The notes beneath the pieces are model-generated. The model did not search any database, was not told the origin of the DNA, and saw nothing but the letters and a program-made list of their open reading frames with translations. Positions 15,572-25,548 of a stretch of 35,690 nucleotides of DNA are shown in pieces; the stretch's first letter is position 1, and each line of letters begins with the position of its first letter. The position numbers and the translations under genes were made by a program. Origin of the DNA: Gammaproteobacteria bacterium (GTDB taxonomy: Bacteria > Pseudomonadota > Gammaproteobacteria > SZUA-140); the NCBI GenBank assembly GCA_016124415.1, contig WGNS01000051.1:1-35690 (forward strand), written 5' to 3'.

Positions 15572-15599
15572 GTAGGATGTGGCGGTAACCGCATCCTAC
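15572..15599. repeat. REP-type palindrome, family 3
   Basis: GTAGGATG (15572-15579) pairs with CATCCTAC (15592-15599), with GCGGT/ACCGC-like inner arms, so GTAG occurs at both ends. It stops exactly one base before the tatC stop codon on the minus strand (15600-15602). Confidence 0.65.
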
Positions 15600-16370
15600 C
15601 TATTCCTCAGCGCTTTCCTCTTCTTCCTCTCTTTCCGGCTCGGGCAGCATCCGCGAAAAGAACACCCCGGCCTCGAAGAGCAGCCACATCGGCACCGCGA
15701 GCAAGGTTTGAGAAATGACGTCCGGCGGGGTCAACAGCATCCCGATCACGAATACCGCGACGATAACGTAGGGCCGCTTGGCGGTCATGGCGGCTGGGGT
15801 CGTGAGCCCGGCCCAGACCAGCAGGACCGTCGCGACGGGGATCTCGAAGGCCATGCCGAAGGCGAAAAACAACTTGAGAACGAAATCCAGATACTTGCTG
15901 ATGTCGGTCATGACGGTCACGCCCTCAGGCGCGACGCTGACGAAGAACGCGAATACAAGCGGGAACACGACGAAATAAGCGAAGGCCATGCCGGCGTAAA
16001 ACAGCAGGCTGCTCGAAATCATGAGCGGCAGCACGATGCGGCGTTCACGCTGGTAAAGGCCCGGCGCGACGAAACCCCAGACATGATAGAGAATGAACGG
16101 CATGCCGAGGAAGGCGGCCAACACGATCGTGAATTTGAACGGGGCCAGGAACGGCGAGGCGACCTCGGTCGCGATCATGGTCGCGCCCTGCGGCATGTGC
16201 GACAGCAGCGGCTGCGCGAGCTGGGAATAGATCGAATTCGAGAACGGAAACAGACAGGCGAAGATGACCGCCACCGCGATCAGGATGCGCAGCAGGCGCG
16301 TCCTGAGCTCGATCAAATGCGTCAGCAGCGGCTGATCGATATCGGGCGGGTACTTACGGGGTGTCGCCAT
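15600..16370 (-). CDS. tatC: Sec-independent translocase subunit TatC
   Basis: TatC is the receptor for twin-arginine signal peptides and the core of the Tat translocase, which exports folded proteins. The 256-residue product has six hydrophobic helices and the family signatures [14 protein letters not shown] near residue 15, [15 protein letters not shown] near residue 100, and [11 protein letters not shown] near 168. The tail is highly acidic ([10 protein letters not shown]). It overlaps tatB by 17 bases, so translation is likely coupled. The stop codon TAG is directly followed on its own strand by a REP element. Confidence 0.96.
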   Translation of the reverse strand: MATPRKYPPDIDQPLLTHLIELRTRLLRILIAVAVIFACLFPFSNSIYSQLAQPLLSHMPQGATMIATEVASPFLAPFKFTIVLAAFLGMPFILYHVWGFVAPGLYQRERRIVLPLMISSSLLFYAGMAFAYFVVFPLVFAFFVSVAPEGVTVMTDISKYLDFVLKLFFAFGMAFEIPVATVLLVWAGLTTPAAMTAKRPYVIVAVFVIGMLLTPPDVISQTLLAVPMWLLFEAGVFFSRMLPEPEREEEEESAEE

Positions 16371-16707
16371 GATCGGCAGAGGTAGGTTTCTTGTCTTTAA
16401 CCGCGTTCTCGGACGACTCGGAATCGGCCTTCGGTCGCGGTGCGGAACGGACCGGGATCGTGGCCTTGGTCTCGTCGATCACCTCGTGCAGTTCGGCGAT
16501 CCTGGCTTCCTCGGCAATGCGGCGTTTGATCTCCTCGGCCCGGTTGACCTCCATGTCGAGTTCGGCGCGCACATCGCTGATGAAGCGACGCGCCTTACCC
16601 ACATAGGTGCCGGCCGTCCTGAGCAGGGCCGGCAGATCCTCCGGACCGACGACCAAGAGCGCGACGACGCCTACGAGCATGAGCTCCCAGAAACCGATAT
16701 CGAACAT
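16354..16707 (-). CDS. tatB: Sec-independent translocase subunit TatB
   Basis: TatB partners TatC in recognising Tat substrates. The 117-residue product starts [20 protein letters not shown] with the single membrane helix and the [13 protein letters not shown] hinge (a conserved Gly-Pro turn), then a charged amphipathic helix ([27 protein letters not shown]). The MFDIG opening distinguishes TatB from TatA. It lies 66 bp after tatA and overlaps tatC by 17 bases. Confidence 0.95.
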   Translation of the reverse strand: MFDIGFWELMLVGVVALLVVGPEDLPALLRTAGTYVGKARRFISDVRAELDMEVNRAEEIKRRIAEEARIAELHEVIDETKATIPVRSAPRPKADSESSENAVKDKKPTSADHGDTP

Positions 16708-16773
16708 GTGGAAACGATCGTCAGCAGCAGGCTGTCAGCGCCCCGCGGCCTGAGTCCCGCGGAGACGACCGAT

Positions 16774-16998
16774 TCAGACCTTGTCCTTCTCCTTGGCGGA
16801 TTCGGTGGTGGTGTCGGTGGTGTCGTGGTCGATTTCCTTCTTTTCGTTCTCTTGCTTTTGCTCCTCGGCATCCATGGCTTCGCGGAAACCCTTGACCGCA
16901 CCGCCCATGTCCTTGCCGATCGAGCGCAGTTTCTTGGTGCCGAACAGCAACACCACGATCAACAGAACGATCAACAACTGCCAAACGCTAATACCCAT
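16774..16998 (-). CDS. tatA: Sec-independent translocase subunit TatA
   Basis: TatA oligomerises to form the passage for folded Tat substrates. The 74-residue product starts [20 protein letters not shown], a single membrane helix ending in the FG hinge, followed by [22 protein letters not shown], the amphipathic helix, and an acidic tail. The open frame extends upstream to 17121, but the GAGGGGG ribosome site 4 bases before ATG 16996-16998 and the family alignment fix this start. It is the first tat gene, 169 bp after hisE. Confidence 0.96.
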   Translation of the reverse strand: MGISVWQLLIVLLIVVLLFGTKKLRSIGKDMGGAVKGFREAMDAEEQKQENEKKEIDHDTTDTTTESAKEKDKV

Positions 16999-17055
16999 AA
17001 CACCCCCTCGAAACTGTATCCAATCACGGCGCGAAAACGCGGTTTTCGCTTGTGA

Positions 17056-17086
17056 CCAAAGGGGAGAGCAAGCTATTCCCCTTTGG
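17056..17086. other. Stable hairpin between hisE and tatA
   Basis: A perfect 10-bp stem, CCAAAGGGGA (17056-17065) with TCCCCTTTGG (17077-17086), encloses an 11-base loop. No U tract follows on either strand, so it is not a standard terminator. It sits about 60 bases upstream of the tatA start, in the hisE-tatA gap, and might limit read-through or protect RNA ends. Confidence 0.5.
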
Positions 17087-17167
17087 AAACCCCAATATCG
17101 ATAAACCCCATTCAATCTCACATTATTGTGAATTGAACAGAGGTCCTCCGCTGAAAACGAAAAAACG

Positions 17168-17503
17168 CTACTTGTCCTGACGTGACGCCTTTTCCTCGTG
17201 CCCCGACACGCCGATGCGGCGCTGCAACTCGGCGAGGACGTCGTCCGGATGCAAGCCCGAGTGCGCGAGCAGAATCATGCAATGAAACCAGAGATCGGCC
17301 ATCTCGTAGACGATCTGGCCCCGGTCTCCCCCTTTGCCGGCGATGACGGTTTCGGTCGCCTCTTCGCCGATCTTTTTCAGGATCGAATCCAGGCCCTTGT
17401 CATAGAGCATCGCGACGTACGATGCCTTGGGATCGGCGCCCTTGCGCCCTTCCAAGGTGTCGGCCAGGGCGTTGAGTATAGCGTCCTTATCCAGAGCCGT
17501 CAT
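17168..17503 (-). CDS. hisE: Phosphoribosyl-ATP pyrophosphatase
   Basis: HisE converts phosphoribosyl-ATP to phosphoribosyl-AMP, the second step of histidine synthesis. The 111-residue all-helical product has the MazG-like metal-binding signature [31 protein letters not shown] at about residues 43-73, with the EExxE and ExxD acidic pairs. It is a separate gene; enterobacteria have a HisIE fusion. It overlaps hisI by four bases (ATGA) and ends the histidine part of the cluster. Confidence 0.95.
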   Translation of the reverse strand: MTALDKDAILNALADTLEGRKGADPKASYVAMLYDKGLDSILKKIGEEATETVIAGKGGDRGQIVYEMADLWFHCMILLAHSGLHPDDVLAELQRRIGVSGHEEKASRQDK

Positions 17504-17910
17504 TCCGGTAGATCTCCCCCGTAGATTTCCTTAGGCTGCCGGACGACGGGATCGACGACCTGCCAATCGTCGCCTTCCAGCCGACGAAAGAAACAATGAT
17601 GACGGCCGGTATGGCAGGCGATGCCGCCGAGTTGTTCGACGATCAACAACACCGCGTCGCCGTCGCAATCCAGGCGGATCTCCTTGACCTCCTGCACGTG
17701 TCCCGAAGATTCGCCCTTGTGCCAAAGCCGTTGCCGCGAGCGCGACCAGTAAACGGCATGCCCGAGCGAGGCGGTCAGCGCCAGCGACTCGCGGTTCATC
17801 CAGGCCTGCATCAGGATCTGGCCCGTCGCGGCCTCCTGAGCGATCGCCGCCACGAGGCCGTCGGCATTCCATTTAACCGCATCGAGCCAGGCCGGCTCCT
17901 TTTCGCTCAC
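17500..17910 (-). CDS. hisI: Phosphoribosyl-AMP cyclohydrolase
   Basis: HisI opens the adenine ring of phosphoribosyl-AMP, the third step of histidine synthesis. The 136-residue product shows the family landmarks [30 protein letters not shown], the metal-binding [10 protein letters not shown] and the zinc-site [11 protein letters not shown]. The start is GTG (17908-17910), overlapping the hisF stop as GTGA, and the end overlaps hisE as ATGA. Both overlaps suggest translational coupling from hisF through hisE. Confidence 0.95.
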   Translation of the reverse strand: MSEKEPAWLDAVKWNADGLVAAIAQEAATGQILMQAWMNRESLALTASLGHAVYWSRSRQRLWHKGESSGHVQEVKEIRLDCDGDAVLLIVEQLGGIACHTGRHHCFFRRLEGDDWQVVDPVVRQPKEIYGGDLPE

Positions 17911-18668
17911 GATAATCGAACCTCGACGCCGCGCGCCTGCATGGCCCGTTTGGCGTCCTCGACGGTGTAATCGCCGTAATGGAAGATGCTGGCGGCGAGC
18001 ACAGCGTCAGCCTGACCGTCGGTCACGCCCTCGACGAGATGTTCGAGCGTGCCCACGCCGCCGGAGGCGATGACGGGTACGTCGACGGCCTCCGACACGG
18101 CACGGGTCAGTGCGAGATCATAGCCGTCGCGGGTACCGTCGCGGTCCATGCTGGTCAGCAGGATCTCGCCCGCGCCGAGTTCCGTCATGCGGCGCGCCCA
18201 ATCGACGGCGTCGATGCCCGTGGCCTTGCGGCCGCCGTGCGTGAAGATTTCCCAGTGATCGTCGACGCGCTTGGCATCGATCGCGACCACGATGCACTGC
18301 ACGCCGAAGCGGTCGGCGGCCGCGCGCACGAAATCGGGATTGTGGATGGCGGCGGTATTGATCGCGACCTTGTCGGCGCCGGCATTGAGCATGCGGCGGA
18401 TGTCGGCCAGCTCGCGGATGCCGCCGCCGACCGTGAGCGGGATGAAAACCTGGCTTGCGACCTGTTCGACGACGTGGACCATGGTCTCACGCTCCTCGGA
18501 GCTCGCCGTGATGTCGAGAAACACCAGCTCATCGGCCCCCTGGGCGTCATAGGCCCTGGCGATCTCGACCGGGTCGCCGGCGTCGATGATGTCGACGAAA
18601 CGAACGCCCTTGACGACGCGGCCCTTGTCGACGTCGAGACAGGGGATGATGCGCTTGGCGACGCCCAT
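17907..18668 (-). CDS. hisF: Imidazole glycerol phosphate synthase cyclase subunit HisF
   Basis: HisF with HisH makes imidazole glycerol phosphate and AICAR from PRFAR and glutamine-derived ammonia. The 253-residue TIM barrel starts [24 protein letters not shown]; the catalytic Asp is in [12 protein letters not shown], and the second is in [14 protein letters not shown]. Phosphate loops VGGGIRE and ASGGVG are present. The frame continues upstream to 18701, but this methionine matches family starts ([12 protein letters not shown]). It begins 7 bp after hisA. Confidence 0.96.
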   Translation of the reverse strand: MGVAKRIIPCLDVDKGRVVKGVRFVDIIDAGDPVEIARAYDAQGADELVFLDITASSEERETMVHVVEQVASQVFIPLTVGGGIRELADIRRMLNAGADKVAINTAAIHNPDFVRAAADRFGVQCIVVAIDAKRVDDHWEIFTHGGRKATGIDAVDWARRMTELGAGEILLTSMDRDGTRDGYDLALTRAVSEAVDVPVIASGGVGTLEHLVEGVTDGQADAVLAASIFHYGDYTVEDAKRAMQARGVEVRLS

Positions 18669-18675
18669 GTCGGCC

Positions 18676-19419
18676 TTACCCCTCCGCTTCCAGACGGTCA
18701 ACCAGGGTCTGGCAGCGGCCGAGATCCAGAGTGCCCTCGTAGAGCGCGCGGCCGAGGATGGCGCCGTAGATGCCTGCGCCGGAGGCCGCGACCAGACGGC
18801 GGATATCCTCCTCGCTGCTGACGCCGCCCGAGGCGATGACGGGGATCTTGATGGCCTGGGCCAGCGCGACCGTGGCCTCGACGTTGACGCCCTGCATCAT
18901 GCCGTCGCGGCTGATGTCGGTATAGATGATGGCCTCTACGCCGTCGTCCTCGAAGTGTCTTGCGATGTCGATGACGTCATGATGCGAAAGCTTCGACCAG
19001 CCGTCGATGGCGACGCGCCCGTCGCGGGCGTCGAGTCCGACGATGATGTGTCCGGGATAGGCCACGGCGACGTCGGCGACGAAATGCGGCTGATTGACTG
19101 CAGCCGTGCCGATGATGACGTAACGGACGCCGGCGTCGAGATAGGCCTCAATGGTCTCGTCGTCGCGAATGCCGCCGCCGACCTGGACCGGGACGTCGGG
19201 TATGGCCTCGACGATCTCATGGATCAGGCTGGCGTTGGTTGGCCTGCCGTCGGTTGCGCCGTCCAGATCGACGACGTGCAAGCGCCGCGCACCGGCCTCG
19301 GCCCAACGCCGCGCCATGGCCACGGGATCGTTGGAAAATACGGTGTCGTCGTCCATCCTGCCCTGGCGCAGGCGGACACACTGCCCCCCTTTGATGTCGA
19401 TTGCTGGTATCAGCAACAT
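18676..19419 (-). CDS. hisA: Phosphoribosylformimino-5-aminoimidazole carboxamide ribotide isomerase
   Basis: HisA isomerises ProFAR to PRFAR in histidine synthesis. The 247-residue TIM barrel starts [17 protein letters not shown], with the first catalytic Asp in AIDIKGG, the second in [13 protein letters not shown], and phosphate-binding VGGGIRD and ASGGVSS. It resembles HisF in fold, as expected for paralogues. It lies 62 bp after hisH and 7 bp before hisF. Confidence 0.96.
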   Translation of the reverse strand: MLLIPAIDIKGGQCVRLRQGRMDDDTVFSNDPVAMARRWAEAGARRLHVVDLDGATDGRPTNASLIHEIVEAIPDVPVQVGGGIRDDETIEAYLDAGVRYVIIGTAAVNQPHFVADVAVAYPGHIIVGLDARDGRVAIDGWSKLSHHDVIDIARHFEDDGVEAIIYTDISRDGMMQGVNVEATVALAQAIKIPVIASGGVSSEEDIRRLVAASGAGIYGAILGRALYEGTLDLGRCQTLVDRLEAEG

Positions 19420-19481
19420 GGAACGTTTCCTCTATTTGCTTTATTTACACTCGGAACGGATAGCGCTATCCATCATTGGTC

Positions 19482-20111
19482 TCAATCGCCCTGCCAGCGC
19501 AGGAAATTCCCGAGCAGGGTCAGTCCCACCTGCTGACTCTTCTCGGGGTGAAACTGGACCGCGAAAGCGGAGCCCTTGGCCAACGCCGAGGTGAACGTAA
19601 GCCCGTATTCCGTCTCGCCGACCGATACGGAGGGGTCCGACGGCGCGACGTAGTAGCTGTGCACGAAATAGAATCGTGATTCGTCGGGAATGCCTTCCCA
19701 AAGCGGATGCGACCGGACCTGACGGACCTTGTTCCAACCCATGTGCGGCACCTTGAGCGCGGGATCGTCGATACGGCCGGCGAAGTGCCTCACCTCTCCG
19801 GGGACCAGCGCGAGGCCGGGCGTGCGGCCGCCCTCTTCGCTGAAATCGAGCAGCGCCTGCATGCCGAGGCAGATGCCGAGGAAAGGACGGTCGCGCGTGC
19901 ACTGGGAAAGGACGTCCTCCAGTTCTAGGCGGTGCAGTTCCGACATGCAGGCGTGTAAGGCGCCGACGCCGGGCAGGACCACCCGGTCGGCCCTGAGGAT
20001 CGTCTCGGGATCGTGACTGACGGTCACTTCATCGGCGCCCACGTGCTCGAGGGCCTTGGCCACGGAACGGATGTTGCCCATGCCATAGTCGATGACGACG
20101 ACGGAACTCAT
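19482..20111 (-). CDS. hisH: Imidazole glycerol phosphate synthase glutaminase subunit HisH
   Basis: HisH hydrolyses glutamine and channels ammonia to HisF. The 209-residue class I amidotransferase starts MSSVVVIDYGMGNIRSVAKAL. Its nucleophile is Cys81 (LGICLGMQ), with His188 and Glu190 in QFHPEKSQ completing the triad, and the oxyanion-strand motif LPGVGAL is present. It is preceded by a 193-bp gap after hisB, the largest gap inside the his genes, and a GGGGAT ribosome site. Confidence 0.96.
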   Translation of the reverse strand: MSSVVVIDYGMGNIRSVAKALEHVGADEVTVSHDPETILRADRVVLPGVGALHACMSELHRLELEDVLSQCTRDRPFLGICLGMQALLDFSEEGGRTPGLALVPGEVRHFAGRIDDPALKVPHMGWNKVRQVRSHPLWEGIPDESRFYFVHSYYVAPSDPSVSVGETEYGLTFTSALAKGSAFAVQFHPEKSQQVGLTLLGNFLRWQGD

Positions 20112-20304
20112 TTTGCGATCCCCAAACCGTAATACCAGTTCGTTATACCGATGCGTTTCGTGTTTGCCCCCGCCGCCGGTTCGTCACCGGGGCGCAAGCC
20201 GAATCGCCCATTTTATCAGATTCCAAGAACTCTTTTATCCCTGAGTTCCACCGACCGGCGCCGCCTGCCCCCACAGACGTCCGCCGACGCGCAAAGCCCG
20301 TTCC
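20112..20304. other. Gap between hisB and hisH (193 bp), no gene seen
   Basis: No supportable reading frame is present. It contains a short GC hairpin, CCGGT/ACCGG (20176-20190), and a minus-strand TATAAC (near 20148) without a good -35 box. An internal promoter for hisH is possible but not shown. Confidence 0.3.
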
Positions 20305-20898
20305 TTACAACGCCCCCTTCGTAGAGGGCACGACACCCGACATCCGCGGATCCGGCTCCAGAGCCTGACGCAGGGCGCGCCCGAAGGCCTTGAAGACGGT
20401 CTCGACGATGTGATGCGCGTTCTTGCCGCGCAGGTTGTCGATATGCAGTGTGCACGGGACATGATTGACGAGGCCCTGGAAGAATTCCAGGACGAGATCG
20501 ACGTCGAAATCGCCGATCCGGTCGCGGACCAGATCAACGTGATACTCCAGGCCCGGACGTCCGGACAGATCGATGACGACGCGCGACAGGGCCTCGTCGA
20601 GCGGCACGTAGGCGTGACCGTAACGGCGCACGCCCTTCTTGTCGCCCAAGGCCTCGCGGAGCGCCTGCCCCATCGTGATACCGATATCCTCGACCGTATG
20701 GTGGGCGTCGATGTGCAGATCGCCGTCGGCCTTGACCGTCAGATCGATCAGGCCGTGACGGGCGATCTGATCCAACATGTGATCGAGAAACGGCACGCCG
20801 GTCGCGAATTCCGTCTGCCCGCTGCCGTCAAGATTGACGGCGACTTCGATCTTGGTTTCCGCGGTCTCGCGTTTGACGCCGGCCTTGCGCGCTGTCAT
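20305..20898 (-). CDS. hisB: Imidazoleglycerol-phosphate dehydratase (monofunctional)
   Basis: HisB dehydrates imidazole glycerol phosphate to imidazole acetol phosphate using two manganese ions. The 197-residue product shows [30 protein letters not shown] (metal site), DLSGRPGL and the second metal motif [23 protein letters not shown]. It has no N-terminal HAD phosphatase domain, unlike the bifunctional enterobacterial HisB. ATG 20896-20898 has AGGAG inside the end of hisD; the longer open frame was rejected. It begins 4 bp after hisD, with no hisC between them. Confidence 0.96.
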   Translation of the reverse strand: MTARKAGVKRETAETKIEVAVNLDGSGQTEFATGVPFLDHMLDQIARHGLIDLTVKADGDLHIDAHHTVEDIGITMGQALREALGDKKGVRRYGHAYVPLDEALSRVVIDLSGRPGLEYHVDLVRDRIGDFDVDLVLEFFQGLVNHVPCTLHIDNLRGKNAHHIVETVFKAFGRALRQALEPDPRMSGVVPSTKGAL

Positions 20899-20902
20899 GA
20901 CT

Positions 20903-22207
20903 TCACTCCTCGCCCATACGGTATTCGGCCGATCGCGCATGCGCGGTCAGTCCCTCGGCGCGCGCGAGCTGCGACGAGGTCTTGCCGAGCGTCTTCATCG
21001 ACTCGCCCGAGCACATGATCAGGCTCGACCGTTTCTGGAAATCGTAGACGCCGAGCGGCGACGAAAAACGCGCCGTTCTCGAGGTCGGCAAAACGTGATT
21101 GGGACCGGCGCAGTAATCGCCGATGGCCTCCGCCGTGTAACGGCCGAGGAAGATCGCGCCGGCATGGCGGATCTTTTGGCTCAGCGCAAGCGGGTCCTCG
21201 ACCGAGAGTTCAAGATGCTCGGGCGCGACGAAGTTGGCGACCTCGGCGGCCTCGTCGAGATCCTTGACGTGGATCATCGCGGCCCGGCCGGCCAACGACT
21301 TACCGATGATCCCGGCACGCTCCATGGTCGGCAGGAGCTTGTCGACGCTGGCCTGAACGGCGTCCAGATAAGCGACATCCGGGCTGACCAGAATGGGCTG
21401 GGCATCTTCGTCGTGCTCGGCCTGGGAGAACAGATCCATGGCGACCCAATCCGGCGGGGTGCCGCCGTCGCCGATCACCAGGATCTCGGAAGGGCCTGCG
21501 ATCATGTCGATGCCGACGGCGCCGAAAACCATGCCCTTGGCGGTCGCGACGTAGATGTTGCCGGGGCCGACGATCTTGTCGACGCGCGGCACGGTCTGGG
21601 TGCCGTAGGCCAGGGCCGCGACGGCCTGGGCGCCGCCGAGCGTGAAGACGCGATCGGCGCCGACGACGTGGGCCGCGGCGAGCACGAGTTGGTTGATGTT
21701 TCCATCAGGCGTCGGCACGACCATGATGAGTTCCTTGACCCCGGCCACGCGCGCGGGGATGGCGTTCATGATCACGCACGAAGGATAGATGGCCTTGCCG
21801 CCCGGCACGTAGAGACCGACGCGGTCCATGGGCGTGACCTGCTGGCCGAGCAGCGTGCCGTCGGCCTCGGTATACGACCAGGAATCGATCTTTTGATGTT
21901 CGTGGTAAAGGCGCACGCGCTCGGCCGAGAATTCGAGCGACTTGCGCTGATCGTCCGGCAGGGCTTCGAAAGCGGCCTTGACGCGATCCAGGGGGATCTC
22001 AAGCTCGGCCATGCCGGAGGCGTCGAGTCGGTCGAAGCGGTTGGTGTATTCGATCAGCGCCGCGTCGCCGCGCTTCCTGACGTCGGCGATGACGTTGCGC
22101 ACGGTCTCCGTCACCGAGGCGTCGGAAATCGAATCCCAGCTCAGAACCGCTTCCAGTTCCTGCCAGAAACCGCTTGCTGACGTACTCAAGCGTTTGATCT
22201 TTGCCAT
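20903..22207 (-). CDS. hisD: Histidinol dehydrogenase
   Basis: HisD oxidises histidinol to histidine in two NAD-dependent steps with a zinc ion. The 434-residue product is full length and shows the glycine-rich [61 protein letters not shown], the catalytic [13 protein letters not shown] and APEHLEL, and [11 protein letters not shown]. An AGGAG ribosome site precedes the ATG by 10 bases. It lies 12 bp after hisG. Confidence 0.97.
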   Translation of the reverse strand: MAKIKRLSTSASGFWQELEAVLSWDSISDASVTETVRNVIADVRKRGDAALIEYTNRFDRLDASGMAELEIPLDRVKAAFEALPDDQRKSLEFSAERVRLYHEHQKIDSWSYTEADGTLLGQQVTPMDRVGLYVPGGKAIYPSCVIMNAIPARVAGVKELIMVVPTPDGNINQLVLAAAHVVGADRVFTLGGAQAVAALAYGTQTVPRVDKIVGPGNIYVATAKGMVFGAVGIDMIAGPSEILVIGDGGTPPDWVAMDLFSQAEHDEDAQPILVSPDVAYLDAVQASVDKLLPTMERAGIIGKSLAGRAAMIHVKDLDEAAEVANFVAPEHLELSVEDPLALSQKIRHAGAIFLGRYTAEAIGDYCAGPNHVLPTSRTARFSSPLGVYDFQKRSSLIMCSGESMKTLGKTSSQLARAEGLTAHARSAEYRMGEE

Positions 22208-22219
22208 GTAAACAGACTC

Positions 22220-22855
22220 CTATTCGGCGAACACGCCGGCACTCAAACGATCGATAAGTCCGCGTACTTGTTCGTGCTTCATCTTCATGGACGCCTTGTT
22301 GACGATCAGCCGCGAGCTGATCGGCATGATCTCCTCGAGTTCGGCAAGGCCGTTGGCGCGCAAGGTGTTGCCGGTATCGACGAGGTCGACGATGCAATCG
22401 GCCAGACCGACGAGCGGGGCCAATTCCATGGAGCCGTAGAGCTTGACGAAATCGGCCTGGATGCCGCGCGCGGCGAAATAGGCCGCGGCGATGCGCACGT
22501 ATTTGGTCGCCACCCGGATACGGCTGCCGTCCAGGACGAAGCCCTCGGGCGCGGCCAAGGCCATGCGGCAGCAGGCGATCCTAAGGTCGAGCGGTTCATA
22601 AAGCCCGTCGCCGCCGTACTCGATCAGGACGTCCTTGCCGGCAACGCCCAGATCGGCGGCGCCGTTGTCGACGAAGGTCGGCACGTCGGTGGCGCGGATC
22701 ACGAGCAATTGCACGCCCGGCACGGAGGTGTCGAAGATCAGCTTACGCGACGTCTCGGGCGATTCCGTCGGCACGACGCCCGCCTGGGCCAGCAACGGCA
22801 GGGTCTCGGTCAGGATGCGGCCCTTGGAAACGGCGATGATCAAACGGTTCGTCAT
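22220..22855 (-). CDS. hisG: ATP phosphoribosyltransferase catalytic subunit, short form
   Basis: HisG condenses ATP with PRPP, the committed and feedback-controlled step of histidine synthesis. The 211-residue product starts [20 protein letters not shown] and contains the PRPP-binding loop in [18 protein letters not shown] and the [13 protein letters not shown] segment. It lacks the C-terminal regulatory domain of the long form (about 300 residues), so it is the short form, which needs the separate HisZ subunit for activity. No hisZ is present here. The frame runs upstream into murA, but the ATG 22853-22855 fits the family. It begins 22 bp after murA. Confidence 0.95.
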   Translation of the reverse strand: MTNRLIIAVSKGRILTETLPLLAQAGVVPTESPETSRKLIFDTSVPGVQLLVIRATDVPTFVDNGAADLGVAGKDVLIEYGGDGLYEPLDLRIACCRMALAAPEGFVLDGSRIRVATKYVRIAAAYFAARGIQADFVKLYGSMELAPLVGLADCIVDLVDTGNTLRANGLAELEEIMPISSRLIVNKASMKMKHEQVRGLIDRLSAGVFAE

Positions 22856-22877
22856 GGTCTTATCCGATGCCTGCGAA

Positions 22878-24164
<1,287 letters not shown>

Positions 24165-24392
24165 TCACGCGGCGCCCGAAGGGGTTGCCGTGCGAATGGA
24201 CAGGGCGTGGATCGCGCCTTCCATGTTCGAACCCAGGGTGGCGTAGACCATCCGGTGCTGCTGAAGGCGACTCTTGCCGGTGAAGGCCTCCGAGACCACA
24301 AAGGCCTCGAAATGCGTACCGTCCCCCGTTACCTGCACGGCGCTGCCCGGCAGGCCGTTTTCGATCATCGCCTTGATATCCGCTGTATCCAC
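24165..24392 (-). CDS. ibaG: BolA-family protein IbaG
   Basis: IbaG (YrbA) is a small BolA-type protein that binds iron-sulfur clusters together with monothiol glutaredoxin. The 75-residue product has the BolA core GDGTHFEAFVVSEAFTGKSRLQQHRMVYATLG and an IHALSIRTATP end matching IbaG rather than BolA. The His in THFE and in QQHRMVY are the candidate ligands. The start is GTG (24390-24392). Placement between mlaB and murA is conserved in gammaproteobacteria. Confidence 0.92.
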   Translation of the reverse strand: MDTADIKAMIENGLPGSAVQVTGDGTHFEAFVVSEAFTGKSRLQQHRMVYATLGSNMEGAIHALSIRTATPSGAA

Positions 24393-24472
24393 ATCACACC
24401 AACTGATGAACCCCTGAGCTTCAGAGGCCCTTTTGCTTGAAAACCAAGTGAAAATTCCACTCCAGACCGCAC

Positions 24473-24502
24473 ACTATATTAAAAGTGGTCCGCAATAGGC
24501 AA
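24473..24502 (-). promoter_or_regulatory. Candidate promoter for ibaG-murA-his
   Basis: On the minus strand TTGCCT (rc of 24497-24502), an 18-base spacer and TATAGT (rc of 24473-24478) fit a sigma-70 promoter. It lies in the 175-bp mlaB-ibaG gap, about 80 bases upstream of ibaG. The gap also has a near-perfect hairpin (CCTCTGA/TCAGGGG near 24412-24427). Confidence 0.45.
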
Positions 24503-24567
24503 TGCCCAGGCTGTCGGGAGCCTCAGTTTTTCGCGCGCGGGATCCCGACATGGCCAAGCCCGCCGGG

Positions 24568-24882
24568 TCAGGCAGTCAGCCCGAGCACCTCTTCCAGGCG
24601 GGAAACCAGCGCCATGGCCTGCATCTGTTCCGGCACATGGGAGAAGGTGACGGTCTTGCCCTCGGCGCGCTTCATGCGCACGAGTTCGACGAGCAGCGCG
24701 AGTCCGGCGCTGTCCGAGCGCGACACGCCCTCCAGATTGACCTGGACGTCTCCGGGAATATTCCGGAGCATATCCTCGCATTGGGCCAACAGGCCCGGCA
24801 CGGTCTCAAAGCTCAGTTCGCCGACCAGGTCGAGACGTCCGCCGTCTACGCGAACTTCGGCGGTTGAAGACGCGTCAGCCAC
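24568..24882 (-). CDS. mlaB: Phospholipid transport STAS protein MlaB
   Basis: MlaB is the small cytoplasmic STAS-domain subunit that binds and stabilises the ATPase MlaF in the MlaFEDB complex. The 104-residue product has VRVDGGRLDLVGELSFETVPGLL and the STAS signature VNLEGVSRSDSAGLALLVEL, with Ser in the position of the conserved Thr/Ser of the family (VDTAGLA in E. coli). The start is GTG (24880-24882), overlapping mlaC by 8 bases, so translation is likely coupled. Confidence 0.9.
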   Translation of the reverse strand: MADASSTAEVRVDGGRLDLVGELSFETVPGLLAQCEDMLRNIPGDVQVNLEGVSRSDSAGLALLVELVRMKRAEGKTVTFSHVPEQMQAMALVSRLEEVLGLTA

Positions 24883-25504
24883 TGGTCGCCGCCTCGTTCT
24901 TGTCCTTGATCTTCAGAATCAGCTTTTCGATGCCGGCATTGCTGATCTCGTTCTTGAAGGACGCCCGATAGTTCACAACCAGGCTGACACCGTCGATCTT
25001 GACGTCGTAGATCTTCCAGGCGCCATCGACCTGGAACATGCTGTAGTCGATGGACAGCGGCTTGTCGTCATTGAGTTTGACCTCGGTCCGGACCAGTTGA
25101 CGTCCCGGCCTGGCGGGCTCCCGGCTCGGCAGCACCTCGACATTGGCGTCGACATAACGCAGCAGCGCGTTGGCGTAGGTGCGAACGAGCAGCGAACGGA
25201 ACTGCTCGGTGAAACGCGCCTGCTGATCGTCCGTTGCCTGGTTCCAGTACTTGCCGAGTACGAGACGCGACATCTGGGCGAAATCGATATGCGGCAGGAC
25301 ATATTTCTCGACGACATCGAACAGGTGCGCCGGTTGGTCCTTGAAGGTGTCCCGCTCCTTGCGCAGTATCTGCAGGACGTTGTTGGTGGTCGATACCACG
25401 ACGGCCTCGGGCGTATCCTCGGCGAAGGCCTGCGCGCCCCCGATCCAGACGAGGCACAGGCTCAACAAGCCCGCCACCAATGCGTTTCTGAGATATTCCA
25501 TCAT
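24875..25504 (-). CDS. mlaC: Periplasmic phospholipid-binding protein MlaC
   Basis: MlaC carries phospholipid across the periplasm between the outer-membrane MlaA complex and MlaFEDB. The 209-residue product has a cleavable signal (MMEYLRNALVAGLLSLCLVW, cleavage near AFA-ED at 28) and the Ttg2/MlaC fold motifs HIDFAQMSRLVLGKYW, FTEQFRSLLVRTYANALLRY and WKIYDVKIDGVSLVVNYRASF. It is 44 bp after mlaD. The outer-membrane partner gene mlaA is not in this window. Confidence 0.94.
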   Translation of the reverse strand: MMEYLRNALVAGLLSLCLVWIGGAQAFAEDTPEAVVVSTTNNVLQILRKERDTFKDQPAHLFDVVEKYVLPHIDFAQMSRLVLGKYWNQATDDQQARFTEQFRSLLVRTYANALLRYVDANVEVLPSREPARPGRQLVRTEVKLNDDKPLSIDYSMFQVDGAWKIYDVKIDGVSLVVNYRASFKNEISNAGIEKLILKIKDKNEAATSG

Positions 25505-25548
25505 GATGCGATCCTCACAATATGTTCAATCCTAGTTGTGCCCCGTTC

